From the NCBI GenBank assembly GCA_019321725.1, contig CM033110.1:3713278-3777277 (forward strand): a DNA stretch of 64,000 bases, read 5' to 3'. This DNA comes from Paulownia fortunei (Eukaryota; Streptophyta; Magnoliopsida; Lamiales; Paulowniaceae). The position numbers and the translations under genes are program-made. Below the pieces are notes generated by a model that was given only the letters and a program-made list of their open reading frames with translations, was not told where the DNA came from and did no database searches. Below, piece after piece: positions 60,298-64,000 of the stretch (position 1 is its first letter; every line of letters starts with the position of its first letter).

Positions 60298-60720
60298 GTG
60301 TGTGTAATCTTCGTAACCGGTTGATTAGCAAAAAGTTCTTGAACTAGCAAAATCTTCTCCACCTTAGCTCAGATGATTTCAGCTGCGGCATTAAGCCATT
60401 ATATCTTCAACTTTTAGTGTTCTATAAAATTAAAAATCGCAAATTCATTTAAAAACCAAAAAACAACATATTAAGAACAAGAAAATAAACAGTACTAAAG
60501 AAGTATAAAATGCACAGAAAGCATGAATCTCGAATATGGAGCATTTAACATACCTGTAATATTCGATCGCTAAACTCAACGCGCCTGAAATATACGACCG
60601 TAAACCCACGCGCCGCTGCTGTGGTGGTGGTGGTGGTGGTGGTGGTGGTGAGGGCTAAGCGTTTAGAATGTTTTGCAGTTTTTGCAGGTTGGGGTTTTCA
60701 GACACTACAATAGGTTGACG
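60298..60720 (-). promoter_or_regulatory. Leader and upstream region of the ATPase-like gene
   Basis: On the minus strand a consensus donor (ACAG, then GTATGTTAAAT) lies at about 60553, and an acceptor-like TTTTGCTAG near 60343. This suggests a 5' UTR intron of about 210 bases. A GGT trinucleotide run (60620-60650) lies further upstream. No transcription start can be assigned. Confidence 0.35.
60620..60650. repeat. (GGT)n microsatellite
   Basis: About ten GGT units upstream of the ATPase-like gene, next to GCGCCGCTGCTG, the GC-richest part of this intergenic stretch. Confidence 0.85.
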
Positions 60721-63514
60721 GTTTAGTTTTCTTTTCGTTTAGGACTCTACGCATTGGTCAATTTTTTTTTTTTCGTTTTTGTGTTTAATTTCTTTTTAGG
60801 CCTGTAATTTTCGAGTAGGTGGGTTAGAAAATTCCAAGTTTTCAAAACTTAGTAGAACTTTTGTAGATTCATGTTAAGATTAAAAAAGAAATGGTATTTA
60901 TCTAAGAAAAAAGACTTCTTTTAAGGTTATTCCCCCTAAATCTTGGATTATTCAGTATAAATATCAAGAATCAAGATGAAACAAGGAAATAAAGACAAGG
61001 AAGCTAGGTTTATCCAGCTCAAAAGTCAATATTTAACCAATTATAAGCACTAGCTAGGTTTGTTGTGTTCACATGCTGAGTATTAGTCTACGCAAAAACT
61101 GGAACTTTCTAGGTTTTTTCTGGATTAGAGAGTGTAATTGTATTCTAATTTCATGCACTTTTAAACACCAGAATTTTCTACATTGTATTTTTTAATTCTT
61201 CTTTTCTAAATTCAATTTATTTATTACATTTTCAACTTGTATTTTTTCTGTCAAAGGATTCGTGCTTTTGAAAGGAAGTTTCCTTGAAACCGCGTCGGAG
61301 GTTTCTGCTTTGTCGGTGAGGGTCAAAGTTGGAGGGAATAGTTTGGAGTTTAAAACTCCTGTAGAAACTTATATATACACTTTAGGACCACAATGCCCTA
61401 CAATCGATATACTACTAAATTCCAAAAAAAATGAAGAGAAAGTAAAACGGAAGAAGAAAAAGAACTCATTAACAATAACGATGATTATTGAGGCTAATGA
61501 CTTCAAAAAAGGCATCCAAATCTGGTATCCTTCCATGGTCGAGAATCAAGATGAAACAAGAAAATGAAGAAATAAGATCAGCAGCAAAAGGCCAGCAAAA
61601 AAGCAAACTGTTTGGTTTCTTATTCTGAAAATCAGCTTCCAAATACTAAGTTTGACAGGGTTTTAGATGATAAAATGAAAATTTTGAAATCTTGTATTTG
61701 CCTTTAGTAAGTCCCGAGTTAAGTATTAAAAACTACATGTCCTGAAAGGCCAAAAAAAGAAAATATTTGAAAGAAATTGTGCAGTTGAGAATATACGAAA
61801 TGAAGACATGAAAAATACCAAACTAATTATTGTGAAAGTGAGAGTGATGATATATATTTGTCCAAATAAAAAAGCATGACTTCTCTTTTCCAAAGATTCG
61901 TAAATGTAAAATGACCATAATACCAGATCCGATCTAAAACCATTTTTTTTTTTTTTGGGTTAACTCCCACCAACCCACCAACCAAGTTTTTTCACACAAT
62001 TCGTAGCCTAGAATATTGAGTACAAGTTAAACAAATCCAAAGGAAACAAAGCAAGACAGAGGCTCCGGTCCATCCAACTCAAAAGTTACCCATTATCATT
62101 ATTTTAATATTTAAACACCTATTTTTCTGCTGCTAGTCAAAAGAAAGGGTCAGATAGCGCATATGCCAAGCAATATTGAAATATGCAAACACTATTAAAA
62201 TCTTGAATAGCTGAAAGAGTTGTTTCTGAGGTAGGGCTTTAGCTTGACTTTATTGCTGCGTATTCCATGAACAGTTTCCGATCATCTCAGCAGATTTTCT
62301 GGAACGGCTTCCCTGTTACGTGAGTCAGTTTTTCTTGTTTTCCTTCTGTGAAAATTCCCATCAATATGTTTGTAAGATGACAGTTTAAACTTTTTGATGC
62401 TGTAGCCCTTCTATTGCTTGTCATCGGAACCCGAATATCGAACATCAGATTGCTGGATAACAATCATCTCACCCTCCTCCGGCTTTCCTGTTCGCATAAT
62501 TAGTCAGTTTCTGTTAAAGTAGTAAATTTCTATGTTTTCATCTGCTGCAAATTAATAGGAGTATTTGCTTGTCCCTCCAGGTAATCATTTATTGGGTTTT
62601 ATAGCAAAACATTTTGGCTAATTTGTTTACATTTGCTTCTTCTCTTTCTCTGCTTCTTACTGATTTCGCACAGTAAAAATAGCTCTTGGGTTTTGGAACT
62701 TGTTTTGCGGAGACATTTGGCCGCGCCAAGATCTTTTTATCTTTTTTTTAGTAATTTGTTATAGAAATGGAAGGTATAGAGTTAGAAGATTAGAGTGATG
62801 AGGCTTACAAATTGATTCAAACATCCTGATACAGACCAACATGACAAGTGTAATTGGATTTATATCATAATCGTGTAATTGGATTTACATCATAATCGCT
62901 TTTGTTATATCTTAATCAATATCAAGACAAGCGTAAATCTACTTACTGTAATTGGTTTAATTTCAGCTAAATCAAGTTTGTACTAACAATTTCTCCGCGA
63001 GCTTATTGCTTAATTAGTTTTAACTTGAAGTTGAAAAATATTATTTCTCTATGTTTGCCTCTAAAAATAAGCTGAATTAAGTTATACACCTTTAGCAATC
63101 TTCTGTTTTCGGCTCCTGGCGTGGTGGTGTACATGTTGTGAACTTAATTCAAACAACCATGCCCCGCCATCCTAATAACAACACCTAATTAGCCTCCAAC
63201 TAAAACAAACCCACCCAGCAAGTAAGGCAGCAATCTGACCCTTGTCATTTTTTCTTCAATCAAGCCTAAGATGAGAAGATTCTGTTGAAAATTTTCTAGT
63301 TATCGTGTTTGGAAAAAAATTGTACTGCTATGATGTTAAATGTATTTTTCATGGTGTTTTGAAAATATTAACTTAAAACCTAGTCATAAATAATGTATTT
63401 ACCTAAATTTCGTACTCTATACTAGACTATTGTTTCTTTCTCAATTTGCTTAGTACATTAATTTTATTAGATGTCTTACTTACTGTGGTACTTCTTTTTC
63501 AACAGAGAATTGAA
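60721..63514. other. Intergenic DNA and leader of the second DUF247 gene
   Basis: It contains partly repeated words (AATCAAGATGAAACAAG near 60970 and 61545; CAGCTCAAAAGT and CAACTCAAAAGTTA near 61015 and 62077). From about 62280 it resembles the leader of the first DUF247 gene: GTTACGTGAGTCAG gives a good splice donor at 62320, and a CAACAG acceptor lies at 63500-63505, just before the ATG. A 101-codon frame at 61262-61567 is not convincing. Confidence 0.45.
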
Positions 63515-64000
63515 ATGTCTGCCGGAAACGTGGATCAGATCATAATTGAGATCAATCAAAAGCTTGGTTATTTGCCTTCTAAATCCTTAAAGCCCTCTAT
63601 CTTCAAAGTAGATAATCATTTACGGAGTGGGGGTTGGGACAGTGTTTATGATCCAGAAATAGTTGCAATTGGTCCTTATCACCATGGGAAATCTCGCTTT
63701 CTCAATATGGAACAACTTAAGTATAGGTACCTGAAACGACTTCTCAAACGCAAAAAAGAGGAAAGCAATAGATATGTCACTGCCGTGGCAGCTATGGAAG
63801 AAAGAGCACGAAAATGCTATGCAGAGCCTATTGATCTTAGTAGCAATGAGTTTGTGAAAATGATGGTACTTGATGGATGTTTCCTCATTGAATTAATTCG
63901 CTATCATGGTTTCAAAGGGTTGAGAGATGAGGATGACCCAATATTCAGACATGAAAGAATCCTGAGCCAGTTGCGCCATGACATCTTTTTGCTCGAAAAT
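63515..64000 (+). CDS. DUF247 protein, second tandem copy, cut by the window end
   Basis: The first 162 codons are present (MSAGNVDQ onward) and the frame is open to the last base. It aligns without large gaps to the first 160 or so residues of the gene at 52789, sharing KPSIFKVD, YDPEIVAIGPYHHGKS, MEERARKCYAE, MVLDGCFLIEL and SQLRHD. Like its neighbour it starts in one exon after a probable 5' UTR intron. The C-terminal membrane segment would lie beyond the window. Function is unknown, as for the family in eudicots. Confidence 0.9.
   Translation, partial: MSAGNVDQIIIEINQKLGYLPSKSLKPSIFKVDNHLRSGGWDSVYDPEIVAIGPYHHGKSRFLNMEQLKYRYLKRLLKRKKEESNRYVTAVAAMEERARKCYAEPIDLSSNEFVKMMVLDGCFLIELIRYHGFKGLRDEDDPIFRHERILSQLRHDIFLLEN

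Noticed and set aside
61262..61567. 101-codon plus-strand frame between the ATPase-like and DUF247 genes
   Set aside because: It does not begin with ATG, the second half is Lys-rich low complexity, and nothing in it matches a family I know. It could be an exon, but there is no support.

Overview
This window is nuclear DNA of a flowering plant, almost certainly a eudicot. It is AT-rich, and its genes have short GT-AG introns. It carries a Dof zinc-finger gene (Dof factors are plant-specific), DUF247 genes, a cinnamyl-alcohol-dehydrogenase-family gene and a type IIB P-type ATPase gene. About half of the window is retroelement and MITE debris. I cannot name the species from sequence alone.

Layout. 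0.9-1.9 kb (minus): a Dof transcription factor, probably with one tiny upstream exon. 2-12 kb: intergenic AT-rich DNA with microsatellites, a complete TRIM-like mini LTR element (3000-3854), a MITE-like element and an isolated GC-rich promoter-like patch near 9.2-9.4 kb. 12.5-28.2 kb: two directly repeated copies of one non-coding segment (about 12.5-15.1 and 25.8-28.2 kb) enclose a decayed, minus-strand, gypsy-type non-autonomous element (15.2-18.2 kb) and a rearranged minus-strand copia element with very long LTRs, one of them inverted (18.2-25.7 kb). Each duplicate carries insertions the other lacks, so each serves as the other's empty site. 29.9-32.3 kb (minus): a five-exon medium-chain alcohol dehydrogenase gene that reads intact. 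32.3-40.4 kb: gene-poor AT-rich DNA with a degenerate tandem repeat. 40.5-50.0 kb (plus): a nearly full-length but dead gypsy/chromovirus retrotransposon, abutting a copia pol fragment. 52.8-54.1 kb and 63.5 kb to the window end (plus): two tandem DUF247 genes, the second cut by the window edge. Between them, at 57.0-60.3 kb (minus), lies a two-exon ACA-type Ca2+-ATPase-like gene.

The genes form no operon-like or pathway unit; they are independent plant genes separated by transposon-derived DNA. The two DUF247 genes are related tandem duplicates that share leader sequence as well as coding sequence. The most unusual gene is the ACA-like ATPase. Its reading frame is intact over 989 codons and its Ca2+-binding transmembrane motifs are kept, but the phosphorylation-site signature after the catalytic Asp, the A-domain TGES motif and the TGDN motif are all altered. 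It looks like a pseudo-pump or a gene early in decay. The second point of interest is the pair of diverged duplicates with reciprocal transposon insertions and a better-conserved GGGCC plus twin G-box module.
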